Below, in pieces: positions 53,395-64,000 of a stretch of 64,000 bases of DNA. Origin of the DNA: Angiostrongylus vasorum (Eukaryota > Nematoda > Chromadorea > Rhabditida > Metastrongylidae); contig JADANN010000397.1 of assembly GCA_018806985.1 (NCBI GenBank), forward strand, positions 124,001 to 188,000, in the 5' to 3' direction. The position numbers and the translations under genes are program-made. Numbering within the stretch: the first letter of the stretch is position 1; each line of letters starts with the position of its first letter. The notes under the pieces were generated by a model, which saw nothing but the letters and a program-made list of their open reading frames with translations, searched no databases and was not told where the DNA came from.

Positions 53395-53760
53395 CAGCAA
53401 CATCGGTTACGGAGAACGTTCGATTTATTACGATGCTCTATGTTTCGTCACATTACCTCTTACTGGAAGATTGTAGATGGCACGAATTTTTCCTGCAGAA
53501 GTTTAAGAGAACAAAAAATTCCTCGTCCACATCATCGTCATAGATTAGGGCGTAAATGACGAAAATTGGCAAAGCAGGCAGTACTTCACGTATTTTCGGC
53601 CGTAAACATTTGAATCCGTGCTGATATGAAGCTCGTATTAACGAAGTCCTCGACGTCACCGACTCCTGTATTAGAAACAGAACATTTCTTCTCTGGTATC
53701 ACAGAAGGTGGTTGATGGACAGTGTGTTCCCATATCGATAACTACGATGAGGTCGTTTTC
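53395..53760 (-). mobile_element. RTE LINE endonuclease fragment (L5)
   Basis: The minus-strand frame reads KCLRPKIREVLPALPIFVIY then DDDVDEEFFVLL, matching the PALTVFVAYAP...YDEED segment of L1. No other LINE domain is attached. Confidence 0.6.
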
Positions 53761-56279
53761 TGTGTACTTAGCTTACATTATCAAGCTTGCAATGGTTGAT
53801 TTCGATGGTAACGTGAATAACGTGAATAATGCGTTGTACGTTGAAATCCTCACAGCAGATCATCCTTAGTACCTGGAAATGGTCGCATGATGTAACATTA
53901 GTAATCTCTCCCCTTGTTATCCTGCAGAATTTGGCAGTATTTCATACCCACTTTTTTATTTCTGCTGAAAAAGACCCACTGATGACTCACCGTTCTTCTC
54001 CATAGGGTCTCGTGTGCCCAGGGGCAGCTCGTCAGTCTTTGTCTGAGCGAAAGGCATCAGGAATTGAAGAAACCTTGGTGCAAGTAGGCAAATGTGTTGA
54101 CCGTGGAGCATTAATGGTAACCAGCCAGAAATGCCTTGACACTGTTTCTCGAGAACACATCCCAAGCTACTAATCGCAGTGGTCCAGTAAGAAGCTTAAT
54201 CTCAAGACATCAAACCTCTCTCTGCTCCACAAGATGACGTGGGAGCACAATCGCACGGAATTTTCAGGTTTTCTAGAAGAAACGATGCGGAACAAAAAAC
54301 TACATAAGATATTTTGGTAATCGCAAGAAACTTTTGAAGACTAAATCGGATACCAAATATTCCGAAAACATTGCTGAGACAAAAAATTGATCTTCAGTCG
54401 ATTTTTAGTCTTTCCAAACTACTTGTTGAATACTCAGCCAGTGTAATAGTGCTCTAAAGGAGCTTTCAAAACAATCCACCTACGTTTCATTCATGTTGTG
54501 TTTTTTGGAGTGGTTTTATACCTAATTCATGTAGTACATGAGCAGATCGCCGTTTCCAACGTTGAGATCACATTTTCAGAAAAAAAAGACTCCAAAAAAT
54601 TGCTCTAAAATATTTATTAGGTGGATTCCATATTACCCATAGGAGTGGTAGAAAAACAAGATCTCAATTCTAATTCAGTAATACATTGTCAGACGCAACA
54701 CACAACCGTCAATCTGAAAATAAAAGAGTACTATGAAATTTCTGGAATAGATACTAACACAACAATATGATATTCAATCTAACGTACAACTCCAGCACAC
54801 CATTGCAGCACCAATGTGACGAAAGTTGTTGAAAGAACAGCTTCACGATGAACTCAATAAGATCGTATACAGCTGGATTCAGTGCGGGTAAAGGTTTCGT
54901 TTATCTCTAAAGGCCGTAAAAATTAGTTACCATTCGTGATATATCTATCCGCAAGTAAAGAATATTGCTGCAACAGCATAAAACGACGCCTCAATCCGAC
55001 CACCATAACGCCTTTGAAATTCGTGGTCTCACCATTGGAATATATATACTAAATACTAGAAAAAGCAAAACTTTCCCAAACCTCATTTTATAGGTTCACT
55101 TAGATACTTGGTGAGCCTCGAACTTATTTTTCCTATCAAAGAACTCTTTGAGTTCTTTGACATGAAGTGCTGATGAAGCAAGACATAATGAAAGAATGCT
55201 TTTTTAAGCCCCCCAATACCATTCTGCTGAGTCTTCAATAATATCATGCTAGTAAAGCAGTAGGCAGCATGCTCTCGTCATTCATCCCAAAGACGTCACG
55301 CTTTGTTCATAAATGTGCGTTGCACGTAAGTCTAAAACCCGAACGATCCCATGGCTAGCAATATTGTTTCCTTCTAGGGAAAAAATCTGCTAACTGAAAA
55401 AGTATAATAAAAAAATAAAAACTGAAGCGAGAAACAATAGCGGACAAAAGCTTAGTGCTTCCATTCTTGCTTTCAGTCTTCTATTTAAAACCTTCTAATC
55501 GTACAGCCTTCTACCAGCGCCCGTCGTTTTTTGTACCTAGAAATCCTTGGCCTTTTTTTTCTCGTTTTTTCCTATCTTTATCCGATTGTGAAGTGCATAA
55601 AGTTCAACATCACCAACATTCATGACTAGCTGATAATAATTCAGATTTTGCTTTGACAGAGGGAAGAAGGTCAAAACGCAGGTAAATTACCACGACTTCA
55701 AAAGGCACGCAAAATACCAGAATTTCATATGAGTTGACTTAATGGAGAACTGATGAATGCACAACAAAGAATACGTCACCGACATTTTTTCGATGGGTAA
55801 TTCCCGTTAATAACGAAAATTTCACCATGAGTATATATTGTCTAACTTCCTCTTAGATCCAATGCGGAACCAGCTTTTACGACTTCGGCAGTTTTAGGTA
55901 GATCCGCCCCCTTTTATTGTAAATTCCGTTCTATAAACAGGTTCTTCTACATGTTTTGGAAGAATTTCTGGTTTGGAAGAATTTCTGGGCTCCTATTATC
56001 CTATGTATACTCCGTGTTTTTCTGTGGGCCGTGCTATGTTTTTGGTGTATATGTCACCATTGTCTGTGGTTAACTTGGTCACTAACCACCATGTGCTAAA
56101 AAAATTCTTAAGGTATTCCGTGAATCTGTGGCAAAATTCTTCAAGGCATTATGTAGGAGTCGATGATGAAACCAACTCCGTTAGCTAGAGGATCTGATCA
56201 AAAACAAGAACAGATGTGTCGTGCTTGAAGGGATGTACTTGGTTTTATTTCTAAAGTCAATATTTCACCAAGTGATTAT
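53761..56279. other. gene-poor stretch
   Basis: AT-rich sequence with no recognised exon, RNA gene or repeat copy. The frame at 53956-54165 shows no motif. Confidence 0.35.
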
Positions 56280-56362
56280 AGGTATGCTTTGGGGAGGCGA
56301 GGATAGATCCCATGTGTATTGCAGGGAGCTTCCGACCACTACGCTATAAACACGCATGTAAG
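56280..56362 (-). repeat. old SINE head fragment
   Basis: On the minus strand: CGTGTTTATAGCGTAGTGGT (box A-like), then GGGATCTATCC at the box B position. Only the tRNA-like part remains. Confidence 0.5.
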
Positions 56363-56892
56363 ATCGTAAGGAGAATGGTTGTAAACAGTGCTAAGATTCT
56401 GTTATTAAACCGACTTTCATTTAACCTCGGCGTGTAAAATCAGTAAGTTTCTTAAGATTGTTCAACTTACACGAGGTTGCTATTCAACTTTTGTTCGGTT
56501 AACGTTCCCACGTCTTAGTTGTCCGTTGAAAAACAAATTATAATCAACGGGCAATCACTGTTACTAACAACACCCCTATATAAAAGACCACTGTCAGGTG
56601 AGGTTGCCTTATCCGTGCTTTGCTCCACTGAAAAAGATTCAACTCGATGTGTCCACGAAGGCACCACATCAAGACGACGAACAACTGTGGAGTATCGACT
56701 CGGCCTGGAAACGTTATCCCATTAAAACTTTTATAACAAACTCGTGTAAGGTAAACTATCTGTGAACAATCAAGAGAAATTTAGTGCGAAGATAATCCAG
56801 ACATGCTATGTGGATAATATTGATGAACGCCTACTAGTCGTTCACAGATAGTACTTTTGGTAATAACTACACAACCACTTCAAAATTTTTAT

Positions 56893-57110
56893 AATGCTGG
56901 GACATTTGCAAAACTCTGGACCGCAGGTGTCTATGGTGGGAAACGAAAGCGCTATTGTGCTTTCCGGGGAGTAACGCGTTCACCACCACACCATGCGGGT
57001 CCTTCGTTTCGCCTTTCTCTCAGCTAGTTCTATCGATCACTTACCATCAGCAATCACCCGTCAACAGGGTTGATCTGGGGAGCCCAAATCGGCATTCACT
57101 TCGAAATTGT
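56893..57110 (+). repeat. inverted-repeat-ended family R3, copy 4
   Basis: It starts TGCTGGGACATTTGCAAAACT and runs through ACCGCAGGTGTC, CACCATGCGGGTCCTTCG and CAATCACCCGTCAAC to CAAATCGGCATT. Same orientation as the copy at 43556. Confidence 0.75.
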
Positions 57111-58846
57111 CATCGAAGCTGTTGAGTGTGGAAACGAGGTCGTAGAAATGTAAGCAAGATGTGAACGATTTACCTCAAAGTATTTGTCAACAAAAACAAG
57201 AGAAAACACTCATTTTAGGTGCTGGAGCTTATATGTAATGAATGATATTTGCATGCAAGGTGTTGAAATTGCATGCCAACATATATGCATTATGAACTGC
57301 GATTTATACATTAAGTGTTTTTGAGGTTCTTAAGAACAATTTTGAACACATCAGTTAAGGTCTCATAATAATTTCTATATGCTAACTCGGTCAAAGCACA
57401 CTGATGAATGCATACTCTTTGGACATCTATGCACTCTGAAGAAGTATTCTCGATGCTTTATTATCTCATCCTAACGAAAGTTATCCCTAAACGTCGGATC
57501 CCAGTGCACTGGTAGAACGTCCCTTCACCGGCCACACTGTCTAGGCGTTACATTTTTTCAACAAAAGACATCTCTCGCTTACGATACAAACTTGTCCAGA
57601 ACAAGGTTTTTTGGATCATCTATAGGTGTCATATTATTTCAGGGTGGTTTGTTTTAGCGCACACAAGTTTTTCCTAGAATTCTTGCAATCAGTCGGTAGT
57701 TTACCCAACCTAGATGCTGTCGCGGACGTCGCCAATGGAAGAACAGCCTATTAATGATTCCTCAATTAATAATTCGAAAGAAACTCGCTCGCAAAAGTAT
57801 TATGAGACTTATGGGTGTCATTCGTTCCACAGTGTTAAACAGTAGTGAAACTTGAATCTAAACGGGTGACTAACGTGTGATTTTCCGTTCTTGTGCTGTT
57901 TCACTATGGCAGGTGGATGACATAATATTTTTTGACGTCCTTCAACAAGCACATCTAACTTGAATGGCCATTTACATGAATCATGATGTCTCAATCACAG
58001 TTAAGCCTTATTCGGGCCCGAGTTCTGATCTCAGTCTTCTCCAGCTCGGTGCAAATGGATAGCCCCGGCAGAAGTCCCTGTTCATACTTCACAACATAGT
58101 CCTAGCGCATTTCGGCATTCCGTCGGGAGTGCCACAACCATTCCATTATATTTATTTTTTGTTTTAACTGCTAACAACATCCCTCGTAATTTTGGCGAAT
58201 CATCTTACACAGTTGAACAATGTTGTACTCCGAAGAATCCATTTATGTTGTCTTAAATATGGAAAATCAATATTTATTCATCCGGTTTCATATCATTGTA
58301 AGAAGTATTTCAGCGTTTACTCACTGAATGCATTTATACATGTTGAAACGTATGTAGAAGCAGCGAAAAGAAAGAAAAACACTTAAGACAAAAAAATAGA
58401 GGGAAAGGTTATTTGGCATATTCTCAGTCTATGAATGAGACCAAATATGATGTTGTTCCTCTCATATCCTCTATCCTAAATGCATTTGTAAGTGATAAAT
58501 TTGCAGAAATCAGCAAATCATCAGATTTGTTGGGTTTCTTAGTCACCTTTCTCGCGTATGGGTTCGGGTGCAGCTTGAGAATTTTTTCGCCTGTGTGATA
58601 TCTGCTGCTGAATGCAGGTCGATTTGTCGGCCCAATTAAGGGTCGAACCAGGAGGACCTAGATAGGCTGATTGCCATTTCGAGAAAAAGTTGATTCTGAT
58701 AAGAAGCAGATGAGAAAACAATTACTCTCAGCAATCAACACCCAAACACAATCCTTTCAAAAATACTCAAATTTCTCTATACCTACACGTCTCATACCAT
58801 GTCAGAAATAGCCGAATCCTTTTCCTTACTTTGTAGCAGGCAAGAC
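57111..58846. other. gene-poor stretch
   Basis: No supported exon. A degenerate block at 58520-58690 (GTGCAGCTTGAGAATTTTTT) resembles blocks at 28.86, 38.35 and 63.55 kb. Confidence 0.3.
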
Positions 58847-59272
58847 CTCCCAACGGATTACGGGTTCACTGTGGGTGCGAGGTGTTTCTGGGTGTTAGGC
58901 TGCGATGTACAACAGGGAGATTTATCCTCCCACCATGGTCTCCCAAGCTGAGAAGGAGTCCGGCGTTTCCATCACGAAGCCAAGCTAAGAGTAAACCGAT
59001 GCATCAGGAAGCCCAACTAAGAGTAAACCGATACCAGGATCCACCACCGTCCTGGTATCAAACTATTCGCGACGTAGCAAATCTCGCTGTGATCCACAAG
59101 GGCGGCGACTGCGTGTGGTAAGCTGGAGCAGAGTCTGGCCATGATGATCTCTGGGCTCCAGGGGAAAAACAATGGCTAGACCAGCAAAACTCCGAAAAAA
59201 ATGAGAATTATGCTCGGACACGCACAAACATTGAAGACGGGCCATCCATGAATCCAGGTATCTAAGTAAGTA
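58847..59272 (-). repeat. interspersed repeat family R2, copy 5, with internal duplication
   Basis: Minus-strand copy with all R2 anchors. A unit of about 36 bp (AAGCC...CTAAGAGTAAACCGAT) is present twice in a row at about 58977-59035, making this copy longer than the others. Confidence 0.8.
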
Positions 59273-60358
59273 TGAAGGACCCATTGTAGTAAGCAAACTG
59301 TTTAGTGACATATAAGAATAAGGTGGTAGTAAGACCGATATTAAAGAGATTTACTGGTTGCGAATAGATTTATTATCAAAACGTCGAGTAAAAACGTTGA
59401 AGCATTAAGAAATAGAAGCACTGATGATCCGTACGCTGCAGATACATTTTTCCTAGCGCGAAGTTCCACAATTGTAAACTTATAAAAATGTTCGTGCTAA
59501 AGCAGTCCACCGCGAAAATTGGTGCAAATCTGCAAATGCGATATGCCGGTTTGTATAACACTGTACGACGTAAACACACTGTCTTCCAACAAACTAGTGA
59601 CAAAGAAAAAAGTCCTAGATGTGAAGAGAAGCTAATTGAACTACATTTAATGGATTTACAGAGACATGAACGAGAATTTTGATCACGACAGTTGGTTTCT
59701 CTTCACGGGCGGAGAAAGTCGAATTGCGTCAACATTGGCTAAGGCGTTTATGTGCTCCATTACTGAATTGCTCAGTCTCGGATTTCGATCCTTCAACGCG
59801 CGCCATGATTCCGAGCTCAACGTGCCGTGTCTGTTGTTATTCATCTAGAATAAATTACAACAAATTGTTTCGGTATTGATATGGATCAACTCGTCGTTTT
59901 CACTCTGAAAATAACATGATTTTTGATTGATATGAAGCCTTTCTATACGAAAAAACAGACAAAGTTTGGACGCAGTACGCTAAAAGAGTGACCTTAAAAA
60001 ATAGGAAATGCTTCAGTTGACAAATCTGACTTATCTCAGCGAAACTACTTTAAGACAATATTGAAATTTTGTCAGTCACAAGCAACCACGGGTTTGGACA
60101 CAAGAAAAAGAGAAAAAACGGCTGCTTACGAAATGAAGGCAATCTGTATATAAGCAACCCGCTTGGTATAAATCGGCCAACTCCACACAATCGACCACAT
60201 TTCCGGAGCAAATTCTAAGAAGACCAAAGACAAGGATAAAAACAGACAACGTATTTTGTTATGTTAATGACCTTTTCTGTTACACTTCCTTAAATGGCAT
60301 TTCGTTCACTTGAAAACAATAACGAGACACTAACCCAACGTAAGGCGGTTTCACATAC
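59273..60358. other. 3' flank of the MATH-BTB gene, unclear coding
   Basis: A charged plus-strand frame at 59488-59682 (KQSTAKIGANLQMRYAG...) and a minus-strand frame at 59376-59603 overlap, and neither has a domain. C-terminal exons of the MATH-BTB gene (BACK region) may lie here but could not be identified. Confidence 0.3.
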
Positions 60359-62275
60359 CTCGCAGTGAGCTCCTGCTCACAGATTGCTTTAAGAACGAGA
60401 ATAATGTATTTATCAGCTAACTGCATCAAGTCAGAAACACCCTGCACAGTTTGTGTTATAAATAAAACGAGTGAGAAATCCAATAACCAACTACGAACAA
60501 AGTATCAAAAATAGCTTAAACTCTAAAGCCTGTAGAGAAATGGAATCGGCGTAAATGAAAACCAGCGTATTTCTCACCGCAGCTACAGGGAATTCTTCTG
60601 TTACTTACTATGGCGTTTGTCAAGAAATTCAGATCTTCGTTTGCTAACATTACGGACCAATGACCAATATTTATGTGTGTATGCCAATAGCTATAACACT
60701 GCCATTGAGCGTAAGCGATGGTTAATCTTTTTCCAAAGTAGAGTGGGTGACATTGTTCACCTACGAACTTACTACTGAATTTATTTGCTCACCAACAGTG
60801 AGTTACAAATAGTCCTAAGTTCCTTGTACTAACTGTTTCTTCCCGTCTGACATGGAATAACCAAATCACCACTTTGAATAGCACGCTCGATATTAGTGTG
60901 CCCTTTCAGCAGCATTAAAAAATAGTGCTTATCTAACTCGAAATCCAACAAATTGACAAACCTTGCTCTCTTTCGTATTATGCCGAAACATGGCACCAAA
61001 AACATCTGAATGTGCAATAAGCTTGTATTTATGTACTGAAAATACCAGTCGGTCGTCACCGGATCCAGCAGTAATGTTTAAAACGCAGTGTGGACGGTTC
61101 TCCACATCCAGGAACATTGCAAGTTCTATAAGTATCATAATGAAGTCTACTTAGTAATAAAATTGTCATCTATTAACTGTATTCCCCGCGAACACTACGT
61201 CCCAATCCCACCAAGCCCATTATCCCTCCGGTGTAAGCGGATTGCTACCAGACTTGCCTGGAAGAATAGCAGCACGGGTTCGATACATCGGTAGGCCACC
61301 GCGAGTCATTTGAAGGGTCAGATATGCACCTTCATTAAAAAAATGAACCATTTCACTAGTTTCAAACATTTAGCCGTTTATTTTTCAAACAGCGCAGCAT
61401 TTAAACCACATGGAAAAAAACCTCGCGGATTTTGCCAAAATGGGATTGCTCCTTAATATGAATAAAGCATGTAGTACATACCATTTTCCACGTGAACTCG
61501 AGGTACATCTGACACAACTATTATTGGCGTAACACTCTGAGTCACTTGCCTACACTTAGCACCTAGTAGAAGTTCTACAGTGCGTGATATAAGCGAAGTA
61601 TCATCAGTTCTAATACAGTTCCGAACCTGAGAAACCAATCATAGATAAGCGAAAAAAATTCAACTATGTTCTAAGAATATTTCAAGAAATAGCTATGATC
61701 ATATCGAAATTTTTGACCTGTAATGGTGACTAAACCCTACTGTGATAAACAACACAACCAAAAGAGAAACCAAGGAGAAACACAATAAAAAAGTGTTCGC
61801 TGTTTGCCTCGGCATACCGTGAATACCTACATAGCTGTTCATCAATCAACGGCTTCCTGTGGAAATTAACAATGTTGGAGTTACAATACTTGGTTTCGTC
61901 GTTATCACCCAGAAGGGATAGACAAGGTTCAGCTTTGCCAGTCACCTAAGCATTCCAGAATTACGCATCTAAACACAACATTTTAAAAGTGTACATAGAA
62001 ATACCTCCGTCAAGGGAAATGTAGCATACATGTGTACCAACATTGATACGACATTAACGTTAAGGTGGTCTCGACCTCCAGGATAAAGGAACAGGTGCCA
62101 AACGGTAGCAGGCATTTCAAGATCTCTGATAGCAAAAAAATCAAAATCACAAACAATAAACACTTAATAAAAGTCAAAGATGCGCTAAACCAACTTGAAA
62201 ATGTCTCTTAGGACATACGAACCAGGCTGCGACATCTCCAGAAGCGGCGAGAAATTGTTAACCTGGATATAAGAT
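60359..62275 (-). CDS. MATH-BTB domain protein (BATH/SPOP-like)
   Basis: MATH-BTB proteins are cullin-3 ubiquitin ligase adaptors: MATH binds the substrate and BTB binds CUL3. Exons on the minus strand: 62219-62275 (YIQVNNFSPLLEMSQPGS), 62005-62125 (DLEMPATVWHLFLYPGGRDH..., MATH core) and 61827-61945 (GKAEPCLSLLGDNDETK..., MATH strands); these three join in phase. Then come 61482-61626 (RTVELLLGAKCRQVTQ), about 60961-61113 (VFSVHKYKLIAHSDVFGAMF, the BTB HK...L...S.VF..MF signature), about 60845-60960 (FVNLLDFELDKHYFLML) and 60359-60441 (GVSDLMQLADKYIILVLKAI, last BTB helices). The step between the two middle BTB pieces needs one base more, and the join 61827/61626 is out of phase, so an exon may be missing there. 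5' and 3' ends are not found. Confidence 0.75.
61195..61332 (+). repeat. tRNA-derived SINE, copy S9, partial
   Basis: Middle part of the SINE on the plus strand (CCACCAAGCCCATTATCC to GGGTCAGATATGCACC). Both the tRNA-like head and the tail are missing. It sits in an intron of the MATH-BTB gene. Confidence 0.75.
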
Positions 62276-64000
62276 CTGAAAAAAAGAACAAGAACAATAT
62301 ATGCATCCAGAATGCACCGTCCATCTTTGGGTGAGCAGAATACATTCGACGTTTGTTACCACTCATCCACCAATGATATTCTTACATTCCGTGCAAGACG
62401 GTATGCTCCAAGAATAGAACAGCTTTCGGTTCGACCACGAGAACGACGGCTAATTCTTTGATTAGACTCCTCTGAATGAATATTCTGCAAAGCGCAGACT
62501 AGTCAAAGTGAAAAAAAAGTCAAGGGTACAACAAAAATTGGTTTCCTAACTATGGAATGACTAGCACGAGATGAAATAAAACGAACCTATTGATTTACTG
62601 GATAGGGTGACTTAGAAAGGGTTATTAAAGAAAAATAGGAAGATGTGGTACGCTTGAAATGTGTATTCAAACATTGACGGCGTGATGGTGGATGGTGTAC
62701 CACATGCTGTAACGCACTGTTAAATTTGATAAACGCAGGACATTTTGAAAATGGATATCGCCAAAATCGACAAAAAAAACTTAGTCCAAACCCAATACAA
62801 TACAACAGTAGCTGACGTTTCGGCAGTATCGCCTTCTTCAGAGCCTGGAAGGGTATACTGACATACAATTTACTAGGCCAAACGCTTCAATGACACTTAC
62901 AAAAAGACGAAAAACTCTATGGTAATTTTGCGATTGCTGAACAAGAAAACGACGCATTCATATTCCAATGCCGAGGTTAATAGAAAGTCGATCCTGGGAA
63001 CTGTTAGTCCAAACCTTTAAGATGTGTTATGACTTCTTAAGAGATACTTGCGAACAACTGCATGCAGGAGCTGGAGGATAACAGATGAATAGCATTTAAA
63101 CAGTGGATCAATGTAAGTTACTATGTCGTTACTGTGTCTGACGTTATAAGAGCCCCGTATCACTTCGTCGTTTGTCAGAACAGGAAACAAAACAATAAGC
63201 ATATGCTACTGTACTGGCGTCCCAAAACAGTTCAACTACTCCGTTCCCATCGTGCCAGTAAAAAACATTGCCCAATAAAACATGCATATTGATTACGTTC
63301 GAGTAGTCGATAAGTCTCAAAATCGGTGCGGAGAAGATCGGCGTTTATCATAGCCAACACTGTTCTAAACATGGATAGCATAGAAATCTAGGATAGAAAA
63401 AGGAAGAAGAAATACAGAACTAAGTTATTAAGTATCGTATACTTGTCAGGCTTTTACAATTTCACTATTATAATTGATAATGTTTCTTTTTATTTCACAT
63501 GATTCGTCAACACATCTACGGTGCGCATAACAGCACTTCTTGGATTTGATTTGTTTTCTATCTGTGGCTATTTCAGGTGCTGCCCGAGGATGTCATCTTC
63601 TCCATGAATGTCGTAGAATGCTGGTCGAGTCGATTCTTCTTACAGTCTTGGAGATAGTGGGGTCAAGGCGTTCCTACGTGGATTGGAGGACAGCACTGCG
63701 GAAGGCGTCCAACAAGTCCTTTTGACCCCTGATCAAGTACATCACTAAACATTGTGCAACACCTTTATTCCTCCACCCAAACTTAACAGTGTGTACATCA
63801 CGAAATATTTTTTGCCATTTGTATCGTAATTAGAGGTGCGATGTACAAGTTACCGACATCATAGCACGGGCAAGAAATGAAATCGACTAGCATTTCAAAC
63901 ATGACGTGAATTCATTTAAGCAGACACTTACAAATAGCAGGCTGGACTAAATAAATTAATTTCAGCTACTACGGAGACGAAACTCCATGGGCCTTCAGTG
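62276..64000. other. 5' side of the MATH-BTB gene, nothing firm
   Basis: No supported exon was found. It contains hammerhead-like copy E at 62810 and a degenerate block at 63555-63650 similar to 28.86 kb. Confidence 0.3.
62810..62845 (-). ncRNA. hammerhead ribozyme-like motif, copy E (core intact)
   Basis: On the minus strand: GGCT, CTGAAGA, A-GGCG-ATAC-TGCC, GAAAC, GTC, AGCT. All core boxes are intact. Stem I has three Watson-Crick pairs and one G-U; stem II has three plus a G-U. It is flanked upstream by CCTTCCAGG, as copy B is by CGTCCAGG. Confidence 0.62.

Noticed and set aside
57430..57500. CTCTGAAGAAG sequence as a sixth hammerhead-like copy
   Set aside because: There is no stem II hairpin or GAAAC-GTC at the right spacing.

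Overview
The window looks like genome sequence from a clade V (strongylid, hookworm-like) nematode. Genes are split into short exons (57-250 bp) with TTTTCAG-type acceptors, the best-resolved proteins are animal ones, and the long introns and intergenic spaces are full of interspersed repeats. There are no operons, CRISPR arrays or bacterial signals. The species assignment is an inference.

Layout. (1) Positions 1-8535 hold a minus-strand prostaglandin E synthase 2 (PTGES2) homologue whose eight exons I could join in frame from 8535 down to 3679. A diverged partial copy (1-486) lies beyond its 3' end and is cut by a SINE. (2) Positions 12.8-17.4 kb hold a minus-strand Pumilio (PUF) gene. All eight PUF repeats can be found with canonical RNA-reading residues, but the exons as given carry single-base frame breaks. 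(3) Positions 18.4-31.7 kb hold a minus-strand gene whose exons run colinear with the nucleoporin NUP205/NPP-3. A dead RTE-type LINE (20.6-23.6 kb) and several SINEs sit in its introns. (4) Positions 35.7-46.1 kb, perhaps on to 51.7 kb, hold plus-strand exons of a gene I do not recognise, interrupted by RTE LINE copies at 46.7-50.9 kb. (5) Positions 52-54 kb hold fragments of LINE endonuclease. (6) Positions 54-60 kb are nearly gene-free. (7) Positions 60.3-62.3 kb hold a minus-strand MATH-BTB gene, a likely cullin-3 adaptor.

Repeats. Four families explain most of the non-genic sequence: a tRNA-derived SINE of about 285 bp (nine recognisable copies plus three old heads); a family of about 380 bp (R2, five copies); a family with inverted-repeat ends (R3, four sites); and RTE LINEs (six pieces). 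A fifth short motif is the most interesting. Five copies (3448, 20439, 40934, 43987, 62810) match the core of a minimal hammerhead ribozyme with almost no stem III, the kind associated with Penelope-like retroelements. Stems I and II show compensatory changes between copies.

Limits. Similarity was judged by eye and from memory of protein families. Intron boundaries outside PTGES2 and the MATH exons are approximate, and many long open frames here are repeats rather than proteins.
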